Of a stretch of DNA of 64,000 nucleotides, positions 1 through 12,000 are shown in pieces. A program made the translations under genes and the position numbers. Positions within the stretch are counted from its first letter, which is position 1. Each line of letters starts with the position of its first letter. Location: assembly GCA_007922195.1 (NCBI GenBank), contig ML682008.1:9780680-9844679 (forward strand), read 5' to 3'. Origin of the DNA: Podocnemis expansa (lineage: Eukaryota > Chordata > Testudines > Podocnemididae). The notes beneath the pieces were generated by a model. The model had not been told where the DNA came from. It was given only the letters and a program-made list of their open reading frames with translations, and did not search any database.

Positions 1-34
1 TTTGCCATATACGTCACTGATGCACTGGAATGGG
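1..34 (+). CDS. GSAP: GSAP exon (3' part only, cut by window edge)
   Basis: Frame starts at base 2 and reads [11 protein letters not shown], followed by donor gtaaga at 35. Human GSAP has LPHSSVLTWN at this place. It ends in phase 0 and joins the exon at 2219. The acceptor is outside the window. Confidence 0.82.
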
Positions 35-3000
35 GTAAGAACCCAGCTGCTGTGAGCTCTAATAACTCGAGGAGAGGGTGGTTGCTGTTCCTGAAACCAG
101 TCCTGGAAGCTGTTTTGTTTTGGATGCAAAATTATTCTTTTTGGAAGATGATCTAGTTGCTTCTCTGTCTATTCCATACCTGTTTTATCAACCTGGACCA
201 GTGGTTCCCAACCTTTTTGGCTTGGGGGCCACAGATACAGTTTTTACTTCCTTGAAGGTCCACTAGTCTCTGCCAGCAGTCACTCCACACACCTCCAACC
301 AGATGGAAGGAGATCGCTTTCCTTTCTCCCTGGCTGCAGCAGGAAAACTACAGACATCCTGTAGCCTCCTGCATGCCACCTGGGTTCCTACGAAGGCAGG
401 GGGATGAAGGATCAGCGTTTCCCTCCCAGTAGGGACCCCCAGCAGCTATGTTCCCTCTAAGCTGTGCGCATGTGCACACGCACGCAGGTTGTGAAACCCA
501 CGCACATAACAAAATAAAGCCCGCACAAAAAAATTCAACAGTGCTGATATTTTAATTTATTTTATACTATTTTAAGAAGGCGATTTCAAGTAACATGTTT
601 CAAAGAAGGTTTTGTAATTTATAAAATCATTCCCATCACCAGATCAAAATAAAATTGAGATATGATTTGAATCATATACACTTCATTGTACTCACATGGT
701 TGACCACACTCACTGGAGCGCGCACAAATTTGGATGCTGGCTCTAAAAATTTACACAAAATAAATTTTTTCCGCACACACCCTATGAAAAGTTAGAGGGA
801 ACATTGCCCAGCAGAGTGCTTTCCTGTGCTCCCTGCTATAGCCAGAGGGGAGAGGAGCTCTGATCTCCCATCCCTTTTAGCTGCAGCAGGGAACCTGGCC
901 TTTTATTCCTGCAGCAAAGCTCTCTGCCTGGGCCCTAGTCTACCTTTGCTGCACTTTGCAGTGGCAGTCTACACAAGGGTACGTAAGATACCTTGCATAT
1001 CTCGCCTTACTAACTCCCACTCACCTCCCTGTTCATGCTGTGCTAAATCAACCAGAAATGCCATCCGGTTGACTTAGCGCTACTCCAGTTATGGGGCTGG
1101 AGTTATACTGTTGAACTGGAGATTGATTGAGTGCCTCTTGACAGATCACTCAGTTGTACCCAGAAGAGCACACTGATGGCCGTGAGTTTGCCACCATCAG
1201 TATAGACATACCCTTTGTCCTTAGACAGCAGCTCCTTTCTGCAGCCCACGGAGGGAGATTGGAAGGCAACTCTGAAAGCCCCTGCAGGCTACTTTTGGTC
1301 CCCAGAGGTACAGGTTGGGAACCACTGACCTAGACTTAATGTGTCACATGTTTCAGGAATCGTTATTTTTGGTAAATTCATTTATGAAACCTCAGTGATA
1401 ACATCTGTGGTTGCATTTCTTTAACTGTTATGAATGATTACATGTGATCAAGGATTTTATGTAACAATATACCAATTATTGTGTGCCATGTAGTGTTTAT
1501 AATGGATGTAGAGTAATTTTAGTCACCTCAATCATTTAGTTCTTTCCAAGAAGCACACAAACTAGAGAGTATTACTAGCATGACTGTTTTATAGAGAAAA
1601 CAGCATTGGGCAGGTCTATGCACAGATAACTCAATGACTGGCCAAGCAGAAGTTTTCCAGTTTTCAGCCTTCTCCAGTTAGATCCTATTGTCCCATTTTC
1701 CTCAGTAGCACCAATGATTACAAAAGTTCTGGTGAGCTGACAGTTTATTTAAATTTAATATATTTAAGTATCTGACAAAGCGGGATTTTCTCCCCTGAAA
1801 GCTCATGCAATAAATATATTTGTTAGTCTTTAAGTGCCAGAGGACTCCTTGTCTGCTGTACTGAACTAGACTAACATGGCTGCCCCTTTGGAACTTATTT
1901 AAATGGTAGTTACTTAAAACCCGAAACACCACACACACATTTACTTTATACTGTGTTGACTGGAGACTGTTCACCTTGTTTACCTGGGTCTACCAAGCTA
2001 CTTTCATCCTGACGGAGAAGACCCTTTTTCATCCCTTATGATGATTTTCGTAGTTCTCTTGTGCAGAAGTGAATGTCCTGTCTTGGTTAGCTAGATTATT
2101 GCCTAAAGCGAGATAATCTGAAAGCTTCACATTTTCAGGTTATAATCTGTTAAAATAAGGGCAAGTTTGTGTCCTTTAGTCTAGACTAATGTTTGAAATT
2201 CTTATCCTTTGTCTGTAGATTATCCCTGGAATAACATGCTTAACAGACATTATTTCTTTACCTGTTTTAAAGGTAAGTCCCTCCAATTGAAAATGTTGCT
2301 ATTGGTGGGGGGAGTGTGTGTTGTCACTTTCCTTATGAATGTTACTGTAGTGCACCTATTACCTAAAAAATAAGGCGGAAGAAAGAATTGCTCTAGTTTC
2401 AAGTCCCCTTATTCACCATGTGTTCAGAACTGGTTTGGAAGATTTCAGTTTTAAGTGGCTCTAAGGTTCTGATTTTCCCGGCATCAGTGAAGTAATTGCT
2501 CCTGATTTACACCAGCGTAAATGGGGAATTGAGCCCAGCTGCTTACCACTGATTTCTCTGGGAGCTGATGATTCTTGAGATGGATCTTTGCTCACCATAT
2601 GTTGCATGTGTTCACTGACGTCAACATTAGCAATTTATTTAATTTGTCTGAAATTTCAATCTTGAGCCCCTGGAAGCAAAGGCCTTAGCAGCTACTCTTC
2701 CTGATTATGGAGCTCCTTTCTTGTTTGTATCTAAAAGCTTGAACAGATTGAGAAGGGTAAAGATAAAAGTAAAGACAACTATTTGGACTATAGAACGTTT
2801 TGACTCTTCTGTAAAGGCAAGATGCAAATACTCCAGGTTAGATGTGGTGACCTATTCTAGCTTGTTCACCCTGCTCCAATGATATGAAATCACCATGAAC
2901 CGTAGCCAGTTAAATGTGTTCTAGGTGATTTGTGTTGCCTTAGAGTCAAAAAAACAACCACAACATAGTATTGAATCTGTCTCTTTATTTATTATTTCTG

Positions 3001-6000
3001 TAGTATATCAGGTGCATGAGGGCATTTCGCAGACAAGACAACATCTTCCTACCCTGATGAGCTTACTATTTATGGATACCATGTTCTTTATGAATTTCTG
3101 AGTGCTCCCAGGGAATACTTTCACATTTGAGGGTGCATCGTATCTAGTAGGAAATGGATACTAAATCGAACAACCTAGTAAGGGATAACAAACACAAACT
3201 ATGGGATGAGGGGTAAGAGAGAGGCCAGGATCATAACTATTAAGTTCATTGAATATGTTTGTGTTACTGGGAGCAGTGTTTCCTGGCCAGTGTGCCACAG
3301 CACACAGGTGTGCCTCAGGCCTGAGCAGGTGTGCCACTTAATTTTTTGAAAAAGTATTTGAAGAGTTCCGGATTGACTCATAAATATTCATCAGTTCATT
3401 CAGAGACTATATGGTGGTGTGCCTCAAAATAATTAGAGGTATCAAGGTATACAAAGGCAGAGACTACACTGGGAACCACTGACTTAGAGATCTGCACAGA
3501 CGTAAAAATGTGGATCCAGAACCCAACTGCACCCGTCCAGTGTCAGTCTTTATCTGATCTGCATGCTATGTTTTATGTGGCTCTGGAACTGCATCTGCAA
3601 CTGCGCTTAGGCTCACAGTCAGCATTTTAGTGTTTGATTGGCTCATTCGCCACATGGGTCCCACCCATGTTTTGTTTTCTTGTTTGCAATTTGCATGCTG
3701 TGCTGTCAGTCAGATTTTCTTGGCCACCAGTGAAATTTCTGATTGACAGCATGGCATACGAACCCCAAACAAGAAAATGAAGAAGTGGGTGGGGAAGGCA
3801 TGGGGAATGAGCCAACCAAAAGCCAGCGTGCTAACTGAAGTGAGTGGTGTCTCTCCAAGCCCCAGCTGGTTGTGACTGAGACTCTGATTGGCTGGCTGAC
3901 CACCAATCAGAGCTCAACAGGGATTAGCTGGAGCACTTCCTTGTTCTTCCCTGTGTGCTGACAACACAGTTGTGGAGTGTAGCAGCAGCTGCAGGGATGA
4001 TTCATAAAAATAGGATCTGCAACCATGGCCAATCCACAACAGTGGGGCTGCAGATATCTGCAGCTGCACCGGTGTGTCTGAAGTGGATACCTGTGGATCT
4101 GCAGAGCTCTAGAGATCTGATCAGTTTCTTTAAACAAGTTCCTATATATTTACACTCACTCATGATTTAGTCTGTCAGGCAAGGTGGGATAAAGGCCTAG
4201 GTTGGAAGGCTAACTGGAAGGCAGGGTCTCGAAGGATTTGAAAGAAAAGAGTGAGGCGAGCAGAATGGGCAAGGGGAGAGGCATCAGAAAAGGTAGTCTC
4301 ATGGGCTATGTCTACACTAGAGGGCTCAGTTAAGTTGACTTAACAAGGTTGACTTTAAGTTGATTTAACAAAGTTGACTTAAAATTTAAGTCAACTTAAC
4401 AAAGTCTGCTTAAAGGCTATGTCCACACAGTAGGGCTCTGTTAAGCTGACTTTGTTAAGTTGATTTAACAAAGCCTACTGTGTAGACAACCCTATCTACA
4501 ATGTGTTGTTGACTTAATAAAGTCGACTTTAATGCTTAAGTTGACTTTAAGGGCTGGAGTTATTAAGTCAACTTAAGCAAGTGGTTAAGCTGACTTAACA
4601 AAAGTCCAATGTGGACATGTCTTTCCTTTCGACTTAAGGCTCCAGTGTAGACATACCCACGGTGTAGGGAACAACATGCATGCTGAGTGGACGGGCATTG
4701 AGCTTTGTTGTATGTTTACCTAGTGCCTCTCATTGCAGTTAGTTACACATCGTCCACCACTAGTTAGACAAATACAGCCTCTCTTTGGTAGCATGCAGGC
4801 ATATCGGATGGTCATATGATACGAGGTGAAGAGGACTGCTATGGCCATTTAAAACATCAAGAGTGTTTTGGCAGGTGTTTCTCACTGTATTTGGTAATAC
4901 AGTCTGACACCACTGCCCTTGTGAAAAGGGCCATGGGGTTTTTAAACCCTCACAAGTGGGCAGGACACACAACTTGCCTGATATCTCTGAAAAACAGCAC
5001 TTTCATTAACACTGTGCCAGGTTGAGGCATTAATCATGTTCTGTCCGGTGATACAGGGCAGCCTGCAGAGTGAATGCAACTTCCAGATGCCCCTATGGAG
5101 ATGTCTCCTGCAAGTTCTCAGCTAGCCTGACTCTCTTTGGCCAGGCCATAGAAAACCAAGATTTAGGCCACAAACAAGCATTTATTTTAACTTGGTGACT
5201 TCTTAAAGGAAACCAAAAGATGCTGCAGCTTTTAGTTTTCAGTGGCATCAGCCTTTAATCCTAAAACCTGCCCCTTTGTTATGGACTCACTCCATGGAAG
5301 TAGCCTTTCAACACATCAAACAGGTTTTTGTGTGGCATGACAATGCCACAAAGGTAGACCAGCTGGAGATCCAGAGCTGTGCAGCTGCAATTACCTAACC
5401 TGACCAGTAGATGTCACAGACTACATTGCTGTTGAATAATTACCCTAACTAACACTTCTGCAAGAAAATACTGGTGTCATATGTTGTTGAGTTAGTTATT
5501 TTGCCTGTTTACTACCAAAAATCTCAGTCTGTTGCATTAACCGTAACTGTTTAACCTAATTAAATTCAAAATCCACAGTTTTCTTAATGTCTTGATTTAT
5601 GTTGCCAAGTTAAATTACGTTAAAACCCAGACTGACTCTTATCAGCTAAGGCTGTGGGGAAGTCAGGGAGTTTTGTTTAAAGTTTGAAGTTTATAGTTTT
5701 AAAATATGTAGTAAGATTTAAAGTTAGCCTGTCTCCTCATAATTATGTGAGAGCACATCATCATTCTCTTTGACAGATTGTAAGTTTTCTTTCAGAGTTA
5801 TTCCTGATACTGAGGGCAACTGGAAACGTAGGAAATTAAGTCAAAGGTCACATTTGCCTGAACTTTTCCAAATGATTTTGGGCACTCTATTTTATGTACC
5901 ATTAAAGGACCTGTGAAGTGTTTTGAGAAGTGGGGCAAAGGATTTGAGTGGATGGAAGTTCATCACATTCTGAAAATCAGGCTTCTTTTAAAGTATCTCC

Positions 6001-9000
6001 TTTGTGGCACCAAAATCACTAGTCCATTTCTTGAATGTTTTAGGCTTTTATATTTAAGGCTGCGACTGAAAAAAATAGGTTTGTGTTAGACTTTCTGCAG
6101 GAAAAACAACCTGTAGCTTCTAGAGAGAAAAGACTACTCAAATGCAATGAACTTCAGGCTTCATGCAAAGGAAACACATGATAAATTTTCCAGGATCCAG
6201 CTAGTCTGGTTCAAAAGCATCAATGAAATAATGCTAAGAGGTAGGGGGTAGAAAACAACCTGTTTACATAGGACAGCAGCACCATTCGATGTTGAAGGAA
6301 GATTTAACATACAAAGGAAAATGGAATATGTTTGTTTAAAAATTAAAGTAATTCAGGATGGTCACAGCTGCTGTCAGGGAATCCTGGAGGAATAACTGAT
6401 AAGCATCCAGGGAGGAAAGTCCGTTATTCTGAGGACACACTAACTGAGTGCTAGAAGGAAGAAAGCATCTGGTAGCCTAATACAAGCCCTACAGTGGTAA
6501 GCAGGATGAATTCTTGCTTGTCCTATTGAATGTGCATGATTTTATCTTCACAGGCTATGTGTCTGTCCAGACCTGGACTAAGTCAGACTTTTAGCCCATT
6601 CACTCTTGATTTCCTCTTCATCTTTTACTGATTGCTGTTTAATTCAAAATATTTTGAGTCTTAGACCAGAGGATTTGATACTGTGGGTAAAACAGGTAGT
6701 CTACAGACCCAGGTTGGGCAAGATGCTGGTTCTTCTTCTTGTTTCTCACTGCTAAACTGCAGCTAAAAATACATTATTCACCTGAAGTCACTTTCCTGAT
6801 GTTCCTTTGTTATGTAAGCCATTGCTGGTGTTGCTACAGGATTTCTATGTGACAGACAGAAGAAGGAAAGTGGTTCATATGATTATGAATTAAAGTGCTG
6901 GGAAGGAGCCCGGGTTTTCATGTGTCACTTTCTGCAGTAAATTGGTCCAGGCTACAAAACAGTGCTAAGCATTATAGAGTTTCTTGGTGACTTCACTGTG
7001 GTGGTTATTAAAGGTAAGAAAACTGACAAGGGTCAGAAGCAGCCAAAAGCCTGTTAATGGCCCAACGGTGTTGCCAAAATGATGGCTGTGGTTGGAAAGG
7101 CAGGTCAGGAAAGGCAGATGGACAGCACAGGTGACAGGAGTGGAGTAAAACTAAAGATGGGGGGGGGGTTTCCCCCCAAATATCTTCCAAAATTATTGTC
7201 TTACTCTTCTGTGTTCTATCCAATACTGTGCATTCTGCTCACCCTTAATCATGGCCTCAAATTTCCATTTAAAATAAATCAACAAAAATCAAACACAGTG
7301 TAGTGCAAAAACCAGCTGAGGAAACCAAAATTCATTGTAGGTTTTTTTCATGTGACCTTTTTTGGTTTTAAGTCAATTTCAGTATTAAAACCAAAGGTTT
7401 AAAAAATGCTGTGGGAAAGTCTTTTCTGAATGACTTTGCTATACCAAAGTCCCAGACAGAACTCTGTAATAGAAATGCTAATGCAAGTCAGTAATGGTAC
7501 AAACTTTGGGGGGCAAGCATATTGTAGTGCTATAACGCCTCTTATTAGACATGAGGAGAAAGCCACTGCCAAATAAAGGAAATAATTATCAAAAGATGAA
7601 AATGGGAAAAGTTTGGAAGAACAAAGTGTCTGCATTTTTCAGCTAGTGTTCCCTGGGTACGTGATGGATAGATTGTTTGTCTGTTATGCTGAAAGAGAGT
7701 CTTTGTGTGAGACAGGGTAGGTAATGTTGGCTGACAACTAGGCTCCAGCACTTTTACTTTTGGCTGCCAGAGGGTGCTCTTCCATTACATTTCTGCAGTG
7801 GAGCTAGGGGGACAGGCTACTAAAACTGGTTGCCACAGCAACCAGAAACATTGATTTGTGATGGCCTGGTGTAAGAAGTTTCATAGCTTCCCTGTGTAAT
7901 ACTAAAATAATTATTTCTCAATGCAAGAATGTCTTAAAATAGCAGAAAAACCCCAACTGATTTCCAATCCTGCATTATCATAGTTCTCTCATGTCATTTG
8001 AGTGGTAGCCTGGATAGGTATTTTTACAAATCTGTAATTTGTATTCATGCTTTCCTTTATGTATTTTTGCAGGTTCAAAATGTGAAAGGCTTCTGGGAAA
8101 AACTAAACTTAAACCTGGAGCTTGTGAAATATGCTCAGCCACACTTGCATTACAACAACAACGTGCTCAGGAGAGAATGGTGTAAGCTCCTTTCAGAAGA
8201 GGTAAATCTTGCATAAGCATCCATAGTTTGTTTCTGTGTTGTGAACATTGCCGTAAAGCTGAATATAGAAGTAAAGAATTGTGGTGTTGATGTTCCTCTC
8301 ATATAAGATATTTGGTGAAGAAAATGGGCAGAACTTTTGGGTGGGCAATGTCAGTGGTGGCTATTCTTACTTATAGGCTCATGTGGGAGCTGTATCCCAC
8401 AATCTGCCAGCAGGCTGTAGCCTTGGATTTCCGCAGCTTTCCTGAGTTCCCCCAGGGGCAGGCTGTGCTTTTAGAAGAGGGAGAGTGGCACCACTTTAGC
8501 ATTATCCCCTTTAGAAGGGAAAGTCAGTACTTTCTCATCAGTCTTCCATTTGGCAGAATTTTAATAATCCTGCAACTGTTTTTTTCAATGTAGAAAGCAG
8601 AGGAAAGAGGAACCGCAACATATTTGAGGAATATTTTTGAGAATGCAAAAAAGTAGGTAAAATGTTCATGATTTTACCCTTCCTTTTTCCGATTAAGTGA
8701 ATGCTGCGTTTTAAGTGAACCAGCCTGGACATAGAGACATTGTCAAAGATGGGTATATCTAACTGATATTATGAACCTTGCCAGTTCACCTCACCTCTGG
8801 GAGGCCGCGTGTTAATCAAGTAAGGACTCCTCATGATAACCTCAAAACTGTCTGGGTTATCCAGCCCTTAAGACTGAATGTTAGAAATGAAGAATTCTTC
8901 CTTTAAAACATGTTTAAATTAATTTCTTGCCACTATTCATAATATACTGAGTTAGATTAACATGGCTAATAAATGTTCACTGTTGTTAAATCTGTTTAAT

Positions 9001-12000
9001 TGCATGATGGAGATAAATAACTATGCAGTATGTCAACCCTTTTGAAGAGGTATTTAAATTTGGCTTTTCTTCCCTAGGGTGCTTTCCAATCTTGCAGCGT
9101 GGAATGTGGGTAAGGAAGACGTGCCCTGACATGATCTGTGGCTGGGCAGGGTTGGATTAACTCTCCGGCTATAAGATTTTGGGGACACTCACACTGCACT
9201 TGAGAAACGAGGATTTTGAACACCATCTTCCTACCCACCTCCCCTCTTAGCTGCTTTTTCCTCCTAAGAGGCTCCCCTAGTGCTGCCGTATTCACAGAGC
9301 AGTTCAGTGTCCCCATGCCCTGCTCTCGCTCTTCCACTTCCCTAGGCTGCCCCCCACACAGAAGCCCTGGTGCTTGCCCCTTGCTTGAGTCACAGAGGAT
9401 TCCCCCAGGATTTGTCTACACAAAGTGTTTTCCTTAAAGAAGGGATAGGTGGCATGGTGCTTTTGCTTCTTACAACTTCCAGCAGTGCTAGCATGCTCCA
9501 GAGCTGCACTCATTGGGAGGTTATGGTCAGAAAAATCCTAGAGGGGACAGGGCACTAGACAAGATTGGTTGCTGAGCTGAGCTGATCAGTGGCATCTCAG
9601 AAATGATCGCTTGACTTTCTAGGACCCTGCTTATTATTTTGAAAATGAGTTAAAACTTAGTTTCAGTAAAATTAACTGACAAATCATAAGTGATGGGCTT
9701 TCTGTTGCTGGGCTTGTGAGTCTTTCAGAACCTCTCTTACCCTTCAAGCTTCAATTCTGTCATGTGGCTGAGGCTTCCACTGTAATCGGATCAAGATATA
9801 GTGGGGACCCGTTAACATGTGACCGGTTAGTGCACGGATCCGCTTAACGCGTGCTCTGGTCATGTCCCCCAAAGGCAGCAAGTTAACGCGTGGGACTTGG
9901 TAACGCATGCTGCTTACAACTGGAGGTTGGCCGGGGCAGGAAACATGTAGAGCAAGCCTTCGTAGTGCTGCCTTTTTCTTTTCAGGAGCCTTGGACACAG
10001 TCTTCAGGCTGGCAGGGAGCAGCGGGGATCCGGATGCATCCCTAGCTGCTTCTGGATGAGCTGGGAAGCTTCCGTCGCAGGGGCCATCCGGATCCGCTTC
10101 CCCCCTCCGTGGCTTGCCGGTGTGATGGAAGTTCCTCCGCTTGTCTGGTGGCAGATGGGGATAAATCTGGATCCCTGCAGCCTGCCAGTGGTGGCAGAAG
10201 CTTTGCGCCATTGCCAGCAGGCCGGTAGAATCTGGATTCGTCCCCAGCTGCCGCAAGACAAGTGGAGGAGCTTCCACCGCACTGGGCAAGCCGCGGGGGG
10301 GTGGGGAAGTGGATCCGGATGGCCCCCACGACGGAAACTTCCCAGCTCATCCAGAAGCAGCTGGGGACGCATCCAGATCCCCGCTGCTCCCTGCCAGCCT
10401 GAAGACTGTTGTCTTCAGGCCAGCTAGGGTCCCTGGCTGCCGGCGATTGCTTTTTGCTGTGCGCGCATGCGCAGAACTTAGGGGGAACACTGGTCGCTTT
10501 TACACGTGGTCCTCTTAACGCATGGTCGCTGGGGCTTGTCCCCCGACGCCGGCATGTTAATGGGTCCCCACTGTATCTAGATTTCAGTCCCATCTCACTT
10601 GCATCACTATGCTAGTCTAAGGCTATGTTCACACAGGGCAGGCTTGTTTCTAAACAAGATGTTTCGAAACAAGCTGTTTCGAAATAACATGTAATTAAGA
10701 AACACCTTATTTCGCAGGACAAAAACTATGTCCGCGAAATAAGGGAGCGAAATAGCAGGCCCACAGTGTGGACCTGCTATTTAGCTTGGGGAGGGGACTG
10801 CAGGCACTCGCAAGGTGCAGCGCAGAGGGGCGCTGCACCCCATGGGTGCCTGCAGAGGGCTGCAGGCACCAGTGGAGTCAGGCGCAGGGCTGCGTCTCAC
10901 TCCGCCGGTGCCTGCAGGGGACTGCAGGCACCACGCCTCACCNNNNNNNNNNNNNNNNNNNNNNNNNNNNNNNNNNNNNNNNNNNNNNNNNNNNNNNNNN
11001 NNNNNNNNNNNNNNNNNNNNNNNNNNNNNNNNNNNNNNNNNNNNNNNNNNNNNNNNNNNNNNNNNNNNNNNNNNNNNNNNNNNNNNNNNNNNNNNNNNNN
11101 NNNNNNNNNNNNNNNNNNNNNNNNNNNNNNNNNNNNNNNNNNNNNNNNNNNNNNNNNNNNNNNNNNNNNNNNNNNNNNNNNNNNNNNNNNNNNNNNNNNN
11201 NNNNNNNNNNNNNNNNNNNNNNNNNNNNNNNNNNNNNNNNNNNNNNNNNNNNNNNNNNNNNNNNNNNNNNNNNNNNNNNNNNNNNNNNNNNNNNNNNNNN
11301 NNNNNNNNNNNNNNNNNNNNNNNNNNNNNNNNNNNNNNNNNNGTTTCGGAACACTTTGTTCCGAAACAACATATCCGAACAGGGCTGTTTCGAAACCAAA
11401 GCAGGTTTAAGTTGTTTCGGAAGAACCACGGCCATTTTGAAAAAAGCTGTTTGCTTGTTTCGAAATGGCCGTGCTTCGTGTGGCCATGGCACTTCTTATT
11501 TCGAAACAACCTCTGTTTCGAAAAGTGTGTGTGGCCATACCCTAAGTGTTGGTCACTGTTTTGCTTTTCTTTGGCTTTCCTTCCCCCTTTAACAGAGTCC
11601 CTTATGCTATTAACTCCCCTGCACCTTTATTCACAGTGCTTCTCACCTTATTCCCAACAGTACACAAATTGGCCCAACTCCAGCGTACTATCACTGGGCT
11701 TGCTAGAGGCCCTGGGACACTCAGGGCTGTTTCCCTTCCCTTGGGCTCCTGCTCAAAGCTTCCTCTAGCTAAGCGTCTGCTCCCCTTCCTCAAACCTCTG
11801 AAACAGGCTTTCTCCTTCTGTGGGCAGCCACGTAGGTCTTGCCCACTTCCTCAATATCTCAGGGCCTTGCTACAGGCAGTTCAAGCGGACAGCTGCTGCT
11901 TATCGGCTCTTCAATCTTGGTGCTTCCGGGCTGCCTCCCTGCAGCCCAGTCCCTTGGTAAGGCGTAGCCAAGACAGAGGAGTGTGTCTAGAGTATAAAGG

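Larger units (their letters stand above)
35..2218 (+). other. GSAP: GSAP intron
   Basis: No exon is recognised here. It holds a hAT-type element of 1129 bases (199-1327) with a second MITE inserted in it, and a Penelope-type tail at about 1765-1895. Bases 1900-2218 are unique-looking A/T-rich sequence. Confidence 0.7.
2273..8072 (+). other. GSAP: GSAP intron, about 5.8 kb
   Basis: No exon seen. It holds a small hAT-like element (3274-3481) and a PIF/Harbinger-like MITE (4313-4658). Bases about 2460-2535 resemble an old repeat around a CTCCTGATTTACACCAG block. The rest (4660-8072) shows no feature I can name; short open frames there have no exon character. Confidence 0.65.

Noticed and set aside
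8312..8593. 93-codon frame just before the GSAP exon at 8594
   Set aside because: It is intronic and stops at the acceptor; nothing resembles GSAP.
9744..10593. Overlapping frames of 122-183 codons on both strands
   Set aside because: They come from a GC-rich inverted repeat between transposon-like ends; no domain, and codon content mirrors between strands.
10766..11768. Open frames of 184-317 codons on both strands
   Set aside because: They consist mostly of the N gap translated as X, inside a MITE.
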